Assembly (NCBI GenBank): GCA_951799405.1
Contig: OX637343.1
Span: forward strand, 9,030,524 to 9,094,523
Reading direction: 5' to 3'
Source: Agapetus fuscipes
Lineage: Eukaryota; Arthropoda; Insecta; Trichoptera; Glossosomatidae
DNA length: 64,000 nucleotides
The notes beneath the pieces were generated by a model, which saw only the letters and a list, made by a program, of their open reading frames with translations, did no database searches and was not told the origin of the DNA. The translations under genes were made by a program, and so were the position numbers. Of the stretch, positions 28,940-40,049 are shown one piece after another. How positions within the stretch are numbered: position 1 is the stretch's first letter; every line of letters starts with the position of its first letter.

Positions 28940-31900
28940 CTGAAATGTACGATATATTGTAAATAAGTATGTCGATTGAATAAGAGTTGTAGGCTTACAC
29001 GGCCGGCGGTTTATATGGATACCATCTTGCTTCTACAGCGTGTGTTTGTCGTTTTAGACGGTGCTTTTAAAACGACAAACACACGCTGTAGAAGCAAGAT
29101 GGTATACATATAAGCCCCAGTGTACACACACTTGCATCACAGTTCTCATCAAGATCATCATCATCATCATACTTCACGCTGAAGAAGCCTATCATAGAAA
29201 TGGGCGAAACGTTCGGAAGCTCCAGCTCCCACAGACCACGGCAACAGATCCCGGAAAACATCACTCCAGCAATATGTCGATTGTCTGGTCTATAGCTCAC
29301 TTGTTAGAGTGCTTGCATTCCACCCCGTAAGCTCGGGTTCGAATCCCACCGAGGGTGTCAGAAATGATTTCCCGTTTTGGTGTTTATTTCAAACACTATA
29401 ATAGCATACCGGCAAGGTTTACTCAGCCTTCACAAGAAATGAGTACCAGCCCCCTCGGGAGCTAGGAAACCCCCACTTCAACTGCATTGGTTGGCGTAAG
29501 ACCAGCCCCCTTACCTGTAAAAATAAATAGGTTCCACTCGCCACATGCGAAACCCTTCGGAGATAACGCGGCAAGAAGTTACACTATACATGTAGCTTAA
29601 TTGCGTTTTTTTCCGATGTCGGAAAAATATATCGCCAACTTTAAGGTAAAACTGATGAAGCTGATTCACTGATGTGAAAAGTCCTAGATGAAACTTTTTA
29701 TTGCGTGTAACTTTTTACAATAAGTGAACTAAGTAAATTTAGTTTGAGCTGGCGGGGACCGGATTAAGTAAGTGCATAGGTAAGTTGGTACCTTTAAAGA
29801 TTCCATGGTCATCGCAATGTCGAAGTCAGCCATCTCCAGGAACTTGTCAGCCTTCTCCTTCAGCACGAAGCTGCCCTTGATCACCATGTTCTTGGGGAAA
29901 ATACTGCCAACATTAAAACACACACACCAATTATTGTGTACATATACGTATTACACATTACTTTAAAAATGAATAACACTTTCCGGGTGTAAGATGAACT
30001 GTTATGGAATAGGCAAGGACCTGTTGCACCAAACTCCAATCAGACAAAAATCAAAATGAAGTGCGATTTCTCCCAAACAAATCTTAAATTTGGTTGCCTA
30101 TACGTATATCCGCTGATGTACGCATCGTTTTCCAGCTCAAATTCCATCATATTAATACCCACTTCCGAGAAATATTAAACCGAAGTGCTTACTAGAATTG
30201 AACATTCAAATTTGATGAGTGAATCAAACATTGATTGGAGGTTGATGCAACAGGCCCATACAATATTATTCTCGACGTTTCGTTGGCGACGTAGCCCACG
30301 TTTTCAGGAGGTACCACATCTTTCCATTTATTAGTCCAAAGCGTTACCATTAGACTACAGACTTGTCCTCTTGAGCATTGATCAATATAAAAGACGTAGA
30401 TGGCGTATGTTGGTTTTTTCTCATTTTAATGCACCTGCCAAATGTTTGGTGCTTGATCGCTGAATGACCGGTGCTTAGTAAACAACAACAACAAAATCCC
30501 TTCTTTGAAATGATTTAATTTCTTATGTACATTATTTTGTACTTACTCAGCTCTGCCGTCGCCATAGACTTCGGTCTCTTCAAAAACATATCCACTGAGG
30601 GTGTACCGGTCTGGAATGTGGGAAAACAACGAGAATATTAACAAAAGATCGTGGTGGATGAAGACATGCCGATGGCTATATATACTTTGTTTATTAGCTC
30701 CGATTCAACTAATATCAAGACAAATTTAGTTAGTAGAAAGAGAACAATGATACTCCGAGTGTCATCACATTGTCAACAGGCAAAATATATAGGCACTCTC
30801 CCACCACCTCTCACCCAATTCATACAACTTATGCGGAGGTGCTTCACTCGGTAAACAACATTACAATATGTTTTTAAGCGGCCGAAGGCCTTCCCGATGA
30901 AGTTAATCAGCTAGTGTAACTCTACTCGTGGAAAAAGAAAAGAAAGTCCTTCAGATCAGATAAGAAACCTCCCGCTCCTCAGAATTTCCATATTACTGAA
31001 GCTAATGTGCCCGACGGGAAAGCCTCCCTGATGGGTATTTCGCGAGTAGCCATCTGCGCTATAGCAAACAATATCTCAAATCTACAACACAATGACCTGA
31101 AAATCTTCCACTTACCGATAGCAATCTTCAGGGCTGGGATGTTGACGTCGCAGAAGATGGTGCGTGTGCTGTTCTCCATGGAGATGGAGTTTATGATGAA
31201 CTCTGACAGGCCTTTGGCGACGATCCCCCTGAAGGTCATCTCGGCTCTGAAGATATCAATCAGTTTCATCAACTTCACATAACTTCATAATAACGCTGAA
31301 GGAGCCCATCGCAGACATGGGTGAAACGTTTGAAAGCTTCAGGTCCAGCAGCGATAGACTGCGGCAGCAGATCCCGGAAAGAAATTCTCCAGTGTTAACC
31401 GTTGGCCGGATTTTTGTTAATTTGGGTGTAAGAGTATTTTATTTTATTTTGAAAAGGCTCCAAGAGAGACTTCCATAGTATTTTGTTCTCTGGACCGTTC
31501 ACCATTTACATAAATGGATGTGTCAGGATAGATACAGCCAAGCCAGACACGTGTACATAGTTAGAAAGTAAAGGCGATAGACAGGCGAGAGTGGAGGAGA
31601 ATTCTGGGTTCAGCAAAGGCCTACCCAGGTGGAAGTTTCGACGGCCGTCGGTAGATCTTATCGTACCTATTTGAAGATAGGACGTAAAAAACATGGCGTT
31701 CGTGAACAGCTGATCGCTGTTCCATATAAAATGTATCAACTATTGATACGCTGCCATATTTTATTCCGTCATATCAAATAGATACGGTAAGATCTATCGA
31801 CAGCCATCAAGACTTCCACCGCTGTGTAAATGATTTCTACTTCATTAAATTATTTGTCAACGATTTAAGTAGCCTCCAATCTACAACTCTTTCGATGTGT

Positions 31901-33325
31901 GGTTTTATATGCAATGTCTACTTACTCGATGTTTGGCACCAGGTTGACACTGACATCCAGGGCTTCTCTCTCATAAGGATCCAGAGCTGGGACTCCCAAA
32001 TCAGGAATACCAACGCTCATCTTGCCTCTGAACACCTCGAGGATTTCTTTCAACTCTGATTCGTAAGCGCGCTGGACATTCAAGGCTGGAAGTCAAAATA
32101 AAGTCTTTAAATTTAAACGGATATTACCATCAGCTTCACTGAACACAGCAGCCAGGAATATACAGGCATGGAGAGGATTGGAAGAGTCCTACATTCAGGA
32201 GTGGACTGAAAAAAAGCTGAGGAAGAAGAAGAAGAATTAAGATCAAATAAAGTTTTAAGCTTCCTTGAGTTCCTTAAGTTCCTTGACTTATAGGTTGGTA
32301 TGCGGCCGACCACCCATACTGTAAAAGAATGGTTCACTTTGCCAATGTCACCCCTGTTTCAGGGAAGGACGGCAAGAGTTGCAGGGCTTATGTTCATTTG
32401 AGATTGGGTTTTTATATTGCAGGTCCACATGCGGCATGTGTTAGCGCGAAATTATACATGTCTGCTTGTGGGAATGCATTGAATATAAATCTTAAATGAT
32501 ATATTTCTTTGCAGCTTAGATTAGATTAGATTAGAAGCTTTGAAATTCATGGGCGACCTTAGATGACAAATGATTTTTTAAGTCTTTCAGGTTACGTTTT
32601 GCTTTCACGAGCAGAAAGCATTCTGAAGGCTGATTTTCAAATCGATGGTTATCAATAAAAAAGATAAAATTGAAGTTGGTTTTATTTTGTAATAAAATGT
32701 TAAAAATCAGGATGGTTTATTTGGTGAAAACTGTTTCTGTGTAAATCACACGTCAAGAGCCCTCCATGCACTTGATCGTCGCTATTCAATTGGGCCTTAC
32801 GCCAACCATTTCAGTTCACTCAAGCGGTCTGGTACTTATTTCTTGTGAAGGCTGAGTAAACCCTTCCGGTATTTATAATGGGTTTGGAATTAACACCGAA
32901 ACGGGAATCCATTTCTGACAACCTCGGTGGATTCAACCCAAGATCTCGGCATAGAGGACGATCTTTCTACCAACTGACTATCTATAATCTAAGTTGCAAA
33001 GATATATTATACTTAAGATTCATATTGAATGCATTCCTATTAGCAGACACGTACCAGTTCGCGCTTACACATGCCGCATCTGGACTTACAATATAAAAAC
33101 CCAAATCTCAAATAAACGTAAAAACTGCAACTCTTGCTGACCTTCCCTGAAACAGGGGTGACATTGTCAAAGTGAACCATTTTTTACAGTATGGGTGGTC
33201 AGCCTCATACCAATCTATAAATCAGAGAATATTTTTTACTTTTTTTAAATAGTTATTACAACAGAAATAAACTTACGGATGGCAGACGCCACTGCCAGTC
33301 CACACAAAACAATGAGAAGCTTCAT
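28721..33325 (-). CDS. gene B: paralogue of gene A, secreted TULIP-like protein, 6 coding exons
   Basis: Predicted 244-residue secreted protein. Coding exons: 33325-33277, 32085-31926, 31246-31116, 30610-30547, 29903-29792, 28939-28721 (49, 160, 131, 64, 112, 219 nt), with the same intron phases as gene A. Signal peptide MKLLIVLCGLAVASAI, then RAYESELKEILEVFRGKM, a GVPALDP motif, the strand block EAEMTFRGIVAKGLSEFIIN, and a helical C-terminus starting TDIQNLQGGGDTGDQANQLI. The two proteins are clearly related but diverged, so the duplication is old. Family: insect JHBP / group-7 allergen (TULIP), which carry hydrophobic ligands outside cells; the ligand here is not predictable. All splice sites are AG/GT. 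Introns hold SINEs and fold-back elements. Confidence 0.82.
29007..29117. repeat. near-perfect hairpin, ~46-bp arms
   Basis: ACCATCTTGCTTCTACAGCG ... CGCTGTAGAAGCAAGATGGT around a loop of ~13 nt (AGACGGTGCTTTT). Lies in the intron just upstream of gene B's last exon. Confidence 0.85.
29177..29275 (+). repeat. small repeat with GAAACG motif
   Basis: CTGAAGAAGCC...GGGCGAAACGTTCGG then CAGATCCCGGAAA. Related stretches at 31288-31390 and, inverted, 36895-36950. Confidence 0.55.
29285..29608 (+). mobile_element. SINE2 copy, full length
   Basis: TATAGCTCACTTGTTAGAGTG head, GGGTTCGAATCCC B box, body, and tail ending TGTAGCTTAATTGCG. Confidence 0.85.
29792..29903 (-). CDS. gene B exon 6
   Basis: IFPKNMVIKGSFVLKEKADK then AMTMESLK, ending in phase 0. 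Acceptor TTGGCAG, donor GTACC (weaker). Confidence 0.83.
30547..30610 (-). CDS. gene B exon 5
   Basis: DRYTLSGYVFEETEVYGDGR. Acceptor TTCCAG, donor GTAAGTAC. One codon longer than the gene A counterpart. Confidence 0.83.
31116..31246 (-). CDS. gene B exon 4
   Basis: EMTFRGIVAKGLSEFIINSI then RTIFCDVNIPALKIAIG, the beta-strand core. 131 nt, as in gene A. Acceptor CTTCAG, donor GTAAGTG. Confidence 0.87.
31288..31390 (+). repeat. copy of the 29177-type repeat
   Basis: CTGAAGGAGCCC...GGGTGAAACGTTTGA, then CGGCAGCAGATCCCGGAAA. Confidence 0.55.
31617..31825. mobile_element. fold-back MITE
   Basis: Arms ~70 bp: AGGTGGAAGTTTCGACGGCC with GGTAGATCTTATCGTA, and the complement ending AAGACTTCCACC. 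A half copy is at 19665. Confidence 0.78.
31926..32085 (-). CDS. gene B exon 3
   Basis: NVQRAYESELKEILEVFRGK then SVGIPDLGVPALDPYE. 160 nt, as in gene A. Acceptor TTCCAG, donor GTAAGT. Confidence 0.87.
32278..32538 (+). mobile_element. SINE1 copy, full length
   Basis: Starts CTTATAGGTTGGTATGCGG, ends with (TTAGA)n tail. Confidence 0.85.
32795..32985 (-). mobile_element. SINE2 copy, tail truncated
   Basis: Head and middle part; ACCTCGGTGGATTCAACCC is a decayed B box. Confidence 0.72.
32986..33226 (-). mobile_element. SINE1 copy
   Basis: Full length; CTATAATCTAAGTTGC tail joined to the SINE2 head at left. Confidence 0.82.
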
Positions 33326-33334
33326 TTTGGGTAT
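33277..33334 (-). CDS. gene B exon 2: start codon and signal peptide
   Basis: ATG at 33325-33323, nine bases after a TTCCAG acceptor. Encodes MKLLIVLCGLAVASAI and splits a Pro codon at GTAAGTT. Confidence 0.85.
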
Positions 33335-33369
33335 CTGGAAGTAAAAACAACAATATTATTTCACAATTT

Positions 33370-33800
33370 TTATTTTGCTCTTCTTATTCTTCTTTGCAGC
33401 CTGTCTGTCCACTTCTGGATGAAGGCTTCCTTCAAACTTCTCCAAGTCTCTCTGTTGGGTGCATTGCTTGGTGACCTTTTTCATGTCGTCCGTTCAAAAA
33501 TTATGATGCATAGTATTCAATTTCCTTTAGGTAGTATAACATTGAGAATGTCGTCACACAATGGCATGTTGTTACCGACATTGATGTATGGAAGGAAAGC
33601 ACGGACCACGAGTGACAGCAAAATGATTAATGTATCTATAATCGAAGTTACCAATATATATTGGCACTAGCAGACCGACCGTGTTGTCGCACGTTTGGCT
33701 GCTAGGACCTTTGGGCCGTTTAAGTCTGGCTTCGCCTTCATCGATATTGTCTATACTCTATGCCAATTCACGTCATTAAAAGGAATGACTAAGAAGTAGG
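33370..33800. other. first intron of gene B, possible LINE relic
   Basis: TGTCCACTTCTGGATGAAGG resembles RTE-family 3' sequence. No frame is kept. Confidence 0.3.
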
Positions 33801-33835
33801 TTGTAAAGAAGTGAGAATAAGAAGAATATTCATAC

Positions 33836-33872
33836 CTGAGAATAAACAATGCTCTGAAAGATACGGTACAGT
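33836..33872 (-). other. gene B 5' noncoding exon
   Basis: Starts at the A of a TCACT initiator and ends at donor CTCAG|GTATGA. Splices to the acceptor before 33334. Confidence 0.62.
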
Positions 33873-33897
33873 GACGCAACCTCAGCGATCTCTTGAA

Positions 33898-33903
33898 TTT
33901 ATA
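33898..33903 (-). promoter_or_regulatory. TATA box of gene B
   Basis: TATAAA on the minus strand, 31 nt upstream of the TCACT initiator. Same spacing as in gene A. Confidence 0.65.
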
Positions 33904-34099
33904 AGGTTTTTATAATCTTTAAACTAATACGATAAGATTAAAACATCATGTAGTTATTACGTATTGTTAATATCATGTAACAAATATGTCACTCTTTATT
34001 TTATTTTTGATTCATCAGCTTTGGTATTGTATGGATTAAGGAGTTGATTATATGGGATTACAAATAATTTAATTTGTTAAGAGGGGACATTTCATTTCG

Positions 34100-34182
34100 C
34101 GAACTTACACGTGTCTGTTTGTGAAAATGCATTTAATATGAATTTTGAATGTTAATATATCTTTGCAACTTAGATTATGGAA
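34100..34182 (+). mobile_element. SINE1 3' fragment
   Basis: GCGAACTTACACGTGTCTG to TTTGCAACTTAGATTATG. Confidence 0.7.
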
Positions 34183-34364
34183 GACGAATGCAATTCACCA
34201 ACCTATTGTTATGTTTTTAAGCGGGCTATATTTCATTAAAACTGCGTTTTATGCATTTATTTCACATAATTTGATCACATAATCACTTCGGTTCAGAGTT
34301 ACATGTGGACAGTAAAGGGTTGAGATGTTTCTGATGCTGCATGGGTATTTCGGTCCTTCTGTAA

Positions 34365-34575
34365 TAATAATCTAATAAACGTATTACCACAAGCCGACAC
34401 GTTTAAGTTCGCGCTTACAAATGCTGCATGTGTACTTACAAATAAAAATCTATGCCTCAAATGAACATAAACCCTGCAACTTTTGGCGACCTTTCTTGAA
34501 ACAGGGGTGACATTGGTAAAGTGAAACATTTATTACAGTATGGGTGGTCAGCCTCATACCAACCTATAAGTCAAA
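34365..34575 (-). mobile_element. SINE1 copy, tail truncated
   Basis: ACAAGCCGACACGTTTAAG to GGTGGTCAGCCTCATACC. Confidence 0.78.
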
Positions 34576-34954
34576 GAATACAAACGATTAATTACTTTAA
34601 AAAAGTTTTTTAATTTAAATTAAAATGAATTTTCACTCTGTGAATGCACTAACTCTAGAAAATTTAATTAATTACATTTAAGCATATAAAACAAACAATC
34701 ATGTTTGCAACAACAACAACATTGTTTACAATTAGGCAATAAAAATTAAAACCCTTAAAAACACATTCTATAAAAAAAGTAAAAATTAAAATTTTGTGAG
34801 CCTTGCCAGCATTACAGATCTTCTTAATTTATATTAACTCTGGTCTCTCTCTGCCTTATCGTGTGAGAGAGCTAGAGAACCATGAGAATTTCTATTAATC
34901 TATGAAGACAAGCAAATTTCATTTGCACTAGCGCCCTTGGAGTGACTACATCAC

Positions 34955-35095
34955 GAAACGGCAATGCCACTGCAACTAAGCTACACATAAAGTATCACTT
35001 CTTGCCACGTTCTCCCCGAAAGAGTCGCATGTGGTAAATGAACATAACTATTATTCTCGGCATAGAATGCAAGCACTCTACCAACGGAGATATCG
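34955..35095 (-). mobile_element. SINE2, internally deleted
   Basis: Tail half then a short piece of head (GAATGCAAGCACTCTACCAA). Confidence 0.65.
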
Positions 35096-35239
35096 ACCGA
35101 GAAATCATTAACTCATTAGTTATTTAAAAATTCAAAACTAAATAAGATACAAAAACAACAGTTTTGCATCCACAGAGCGGTGTGCCTTAATTTCAGTGTG
35201 CATCTTATTAAGATATGGATAATGCAAATATACTGTGCC

Positions 35240-35587
35240 GATCACGGATTTATAAGGACTGGATGGGCTGAGAAAGCAATCCTTTGTGAATTAGAAATGC
35301 GCTACCCCACTCATCATACAAAAATCCGAATTCAGTCTATCGGTAACCTTCCAACTATTAACAGGTGTGTTTCCTAACTGGAAAGAAAAATTGTAAAAAT
35401 GGCAAGCCACACATTTTCCAAATGCACAAACAATACGAGAAACTGAAATAAAAAATCTGGAGTAACTTTTCACTCGTAATTACCAGTGAATATTAATATT
35501 TAAGTAAATTCAATTGATATTCTATCTGCCGATACCTTTAGCCACAAAATAATAGCCCCGCTGTCAAACCGTCGGCCATTTTTAGTA
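35240..35587 (-). repeat. unclassified repeat R-end, copy 2
   Basis: Inverted copy of window bases 1-347, differing by a few per cent. The 60-codon open frame is kept. Flanks show no clear duplication. Confidence 0.75.
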
Positions 35588-35589
35588 AT

Positions 35590-36640
35590 GGAGATGTGAT
35601 GATGATAAAATAAAGTATCTGATACCGTCACGTGAGAACATTTTTTTTTTGTGAAATGTATGTATTTGAAGTGGTCTGTATTTCAAAATTCAAAATTTCA
35701 ATTTCTACCCTACACTTTTTGTTTCATTTATCCTTTTTTATTTCAAGGAAATTGGATTTAAACGAATATTTTTTTACTTTGTCTTCTATAGATATTACTC
35801 CTAACATCATTGAAAAAGCTTAAAATTAAAGAAATGTAATTTAAATGATTTTCACAAGTAATTATGTCACATTAAGTAAAATCTTTACGTTTATGGAACA
35901 GAAGCATTAAAAAGTATCAGATATTTTCAAAACCTTTGACAACACTAAATTATGTTATAAATAACATCAACAATTCGTTGCTAAGCAACATTACCTGCTT
36001 ACATAAATTAACGACGGAGTAGAGACACATAACGTGATAGAAAAGGACAACAATAAAAAACGTATGTTGTGCGAGCGCGACAAAACAAGGGACAATGTCT
36101 GGCGAAATTAGATTTCAGTGACTGTATGGATCACAGTGTTTAGAACTAAATCAAATAAATAGCCTCTCCATTTAATAGAACTCCATGGTGCAGATTGCAT
36201 TACGAGACTTTGATTTTTGAACTTGTAACCCTACGATGTTTACCCAGGTCTGTACAGAATTTTATTACACGTCATATGATAAAACTTTCCATGACTTACT
36301 TAAAGCCAACGTGACAATTATACGAGTACAATTGCAATCAACGCAAAAAATCTTTTTCTAAATTTTATGGAAAACTTTGTTTTTTTTTTTTAAATTATTT
36401 TGAGTACTTACAAACGTTTTTGTAGAACCTCCATCTTTGGGTAACAAAGAAAAACGTTTTTCTCTAAAAACGTTGATAACTTCTCAAAAAAAAAGTAGAA
36501 CAAATCAAAGTTACAACTTCGTTATTACACATTAAAAAATAATTAATCATCTAAGAATGGGTTTTTACAGCGTTTCACAAAAAACTTAAGTTTTTTTTAA
36601 TTTTTGGGCGTAAAATGTAATTTATTGTGTATGTTCCTTA
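35590..36640. other. AT-rich stretch, nothing recognised
   Basis: Short frames only, with strong T/A runs; no family or exon seen. Confidence 0.4.
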
Positions 36641-36641
36641 A

Positions 36642-36885
36642 CGTAAAGGTTGGTATACGGCTGACGACCCATGCTGTATAATGGTTCACTTTGCCAATAT
36701 CACTCTGTTTCAGGGAAGGTTGGTAAGCATTGCAAGGTGTATGTTCATTTGAGATTTAGTTTTTTATGTAGTAGGTTCACATGCGGCATGTGCAAGCGCG
36801 AACTTATACGTGTCTGCTTGTGAATACATAATGTGAATCTCTAAAGTTTCATTTATCTTTGTAACTTAGATTAGATTAGGGTTCT
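36642..36885 (+). mobile_element. SINE1 copy
   Basis: AAAGGTTGGTATACGGCTGA to TTTGTAACTTAGATTAGATT. Confidence 0.8.
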
Positions 36886-37187
36886 TTCATCGGCAGGCTG
36901 TCGATACTGGAATGTTGCTTTCCGGGATCTGTTGCCGTGGTCTCATAGGGTTAAATTTTTCTGCACCGGTTCTCTTGGGTCCATTTTTTTACATTTATCA
37001 CGTTATCAAATGAGATAAAAACAATACAGATACATTGTATTTATTCTCGATACATACTTTGTAATTTGTACCTGTTTGCGTGCATGTGTCAGAAGGACCC
37101 ACAATATCAAGCGCATGTACGCTATAATCGATAATCTATGCCGTAATGCTAGCGATACCTTAAAGACAAAACTGAATAAGTGACATA

Positions 37188-37689
37188 TTAGGTCGGGGAA
37201 AAAGTTTCTTCGCTTTTTATGAAAATTCAGGTCATTTTTTTTTCAAAGTTAATTTACATTTAATTACAGTACATAATATGTGCCATTTTGTTCGTAAACT
37301 ATCTGCCATCTTGTAAGTAGAGACATGATCCCGTTGCTGTAGAAATTTTGGGACTTCTGATCATAAAAACGCAACAAGTAAGCTCGATATTTGGGGGCAC
37401 ACAAGCTCACTAAAGTAAACCTAATGGACCGTGTACTCATTTGCGATTCTTTATTGAGACGTAATAAAACCGAACCGTTTTTGAAGAGATTGATAACTGG
37501 TGATGAAAAGTGGATCAGATCAGAAGTCCCGAAATTTCTACAGCGAAAAGATCATGTCTCTACCTACAAGATGGCAGATAGTCTACAAACAAAATGGCAA
37601 ATATGTACTGTAATTAAACGCAAATTAACTTTGAAAAAAAAAACCTGAATTTTCAAATAAAATATGAAGAAACTTTTTCCCCGACCTAT
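37188..37689 (+). mobile_element. fold-back mariner derivative, ~502 bp
   Basis: Ends TTAGGTCGGGGAAAAAGTTT and complement, TA on the left and near the right. Inverted arms run ~170 bp (GATCAGAAGTCCC...GATGGCAGATAG pairs with the left arm). The centre keeps a mariner transposase piece: LTKVNLMDRVLICDSLLRRN and LKRLITGDEKWI with the first catalytic Asp. Not autonomous. Confidence 0.85.
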
Positions 37690-38167
37690 TATTTAAGTGA
37701 AATGGGTTGCACAGATAAATGTACGTTTTTTTCTATTTTCCACGAGAGAAAACACTAAAAATGTGTGTAAATCCTGTAGTTTAGAAGTTTTTCATGAGCA
37801 CTGCCGTATAATTAGTTCACCGACTATGAGAACTCACACCCGATAAAAAGTTTTATCTACGATTTTTCAAATAAGTCATTCAGCACTTATTTAGTTTTAC
37901 CTTTAAGATGGCGATATATTTTTTTAAATTAAATTTCGATACTTATTCCTTGAACGAAGAAGCGCTCTACAGTAAACGTTTTTTGTTTGTTAAATACCTA
38001 CTTAATATACTATAAACTATCCCGGGGCATCGAACCCATTTCCTTCCAATGTCAAGCCAGAAAATTATCCATGAACAGCGCAACAAGGTTGTCTTCTGAG
38101 GACGTTGGTAACTTCACAAACGAAACGTCGGGAATAGTGTAAGTTCTCCAATAACGATTTGGCTCTT

Positions 38168-38340
38168 TCTACAATCTACAATCAAAGTCGCAAAGATATA
38201 AGATTTATATATTTCGCCTTTACTTCAAATGAACATAAAACTGGCAACTCTTGCCGCCTTTTCTCTGGAACCGAGCTTTGAGTGGTGAACCGAGCTTTAC
38301 AGTATAGGAGGTCAGCCTCATTTACCAACCTGTTTGTCAA
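38168..38340 (-). mobile_element. SINE1 copy, internally deleted
   Basis: AATCAAAGTCGCAAAGATA to GGTCAGCCTCATTTACCAAC. Confidence 0.65.
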
Positions 38341-38394
38341 GGGGTCAATATTTAAAATTTTATTTTAATTTATTTCTTGAATTATATATATACA

Positions 38395-38940
38395 TTTGTA
38401 TGAGACAGACCACCCATTGAGTGAACATTGATTCACTTCTGTTAATGTCACCCTTGTTTCATGAAAGGTTGCAAGGTTCTTGTTGCAAGCACATTTGCAA
38501 TGACACACTGTCATAAAAGGCGCAATACAAATTTAGTACTTCATCATCATCATCAAGGGTACCTACAAGAGTTGAGGGGTTATGTTCATTTAAAAAAAAA
38601 AAAAACGCAACTAAGCTACACATATAGCGTAACTTCTTGCCGCGTTATCCCCGAAGGGGTCGCATGTGGCCAGTTGAACCTATTTATTTTTACAGGTAAG
38701 GGGGCCGGCCTTACGCCAACCACTTCAGTTGAAGTGGGGGTTTTCCCAGCTCCCGAGGGGGCTGGTACTCATTTCTTGTGAAGGCTGAGTAAACCTTGCC
38801 GGTAATTTTATTTGAGCTTTGATTTTCGTTTTGTGAGTACACATGCAACGTGTGTCAGCGTCAACTTGCACGTGTATTCTTGTGAGCATACATGAAATAT
38901 GATTCATAATGTTAAAATATCTTTACAATTTGTATTGAAG
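38395..38940 (+). mobile_element. SINE1 copy split by SINE2
   Basis: 38395-38595 is the 5' part, 38816-38940 the 3' part (GTGTCAGCGTCAACTTGCAC...). The insert is the SINE2 at 38605-38815. Confidence 0.7.
38605..38815 (-). mobile_element. SINE2, head truncated, inside SINE1
   Basis: CGCAACTAAGCTACACATAT to GCCGGTAATTTTATTTGAG; poly(A)-like run at the left junction. Confidence 0.78.
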
Positions 38941-39365
38941 ACAGATGGATAGATTTTCGAATTTTTTTTTTTGGAATAAATCCCATTATGTTTGAAAATG
39001 GAACGCCGCGGCCGCTTTGGCACGAAATTTTCCCGCTTTGCAGAGAGCGTTCTGAATTTAAAATGCCGCCCGCTAGAAAGAGACGAGGTGCAGAAAATGC
39101 ATTTAAAGATGAGGTGCTGGAGAGAGACGGGAGATCGATGCGCAATTTTAATAGCAGTGAAGTTTTATGCTAATCTATGACATTCAATTGCCGTCATAAA
39201 AATAGTTGCCGAAATCAATAAACACCAGAGAATCTGCTTTGGTATGCGAGTGATTTGATGTGAGAATGATTTTACACACAAACAGGATAACCTCAACAAC
39301 ACACAACATAATCGGCTTTGTTATGCGAGCGTTTTGATGTACGAATAATTAAGTGTACTATCTGT

Positions 39366-39600
39366 GGTATATCTATCTATAATCTAAGTTGCAAAGATAT
39401 ACTACATTTAAGATTCATATTAGCATTCTCATTAGCACCAGACACAGGCTTATGTGAACTTACAAAATAAAAACCCAATCTCAAATAACATAAACCCTGC
39501 AACTCTTGCCAACCTTCCCTGAAACAGGGGTGACATTGGCAAAGTGAACCATTTTGTACAGTATGGGTGGTCAGCCTCATACCAACCTACAAGACAAGGA
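39366..39600 (-). mobile_element. SINE1 copy
   Basis: AATCTAAGTTGCAAAGATAT to ACCAACCTACAAGACAAGG. Confidence 0.8.
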
Positions 39601-39749
39601 ATGTGAAGTCACAATTTTGTCGTCTATGGAATTCATGCCGAGTCCATTAACAAAGAGCTGTGAACTATAAAATATAATTATCTCATATGTATTTATAACA
39701 ACAATATTATTATATTTTGTATTGTTTGTGTATTAACACTGTGAAAATT

Positions 39750-39965
39750 CATACTGTTATAGTTTAAAATTTTTTGAGGAATTCAAAAACACTGTTTATT
39801 TCCACATAAATATATTTAAAAAGATTACTTATTATTATTGATGATGACCTTCTAGGTCGAAAACGTTAGTAACTTACTCTAAAGATTGTAATCTTTTTAA
39901 ATATATTTATGTGGAAATAAACAGTGTTTTTGAATTCCTCAGAAAATTTTAAACTATAACAATAT
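39750..39965. mobile_element. fold-back element with GAAAACG motif
   Basis: Arms ~75 bp (AAACACTGTTTATTTCCACA ... TGTGGAAATAAACAGTGTTT). Interior has GATGACCTTCTAGGTCGAAAACG. One arm of the same family occurs at 58.03-58.16 kb. Confidence 0.8.
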
Positions 39966-40049
39966 TATTATTTATTTATTTATTTAAATAATCGAAAATA
40001 TTATGTTTTTAAGTAGATTTTATAATAAACTGTTATAATATTACTTTAG

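Noticed and set aside
29285..29360. tRNA gene at SINE2/SINE3 heads (also 27970, 50328, 60637)
   Set aside because: A and B boxes are present but acceptor stems do not close and each is followed by a SINE body.
39377..39580. Recurring ~70-codon frames starting [16 protein letters not shown] (also at 51419, 58416, 59235)
   Set aside because: They are the antisense frame of SINE1 copies; similarity reflects the repeat, not a protein family.
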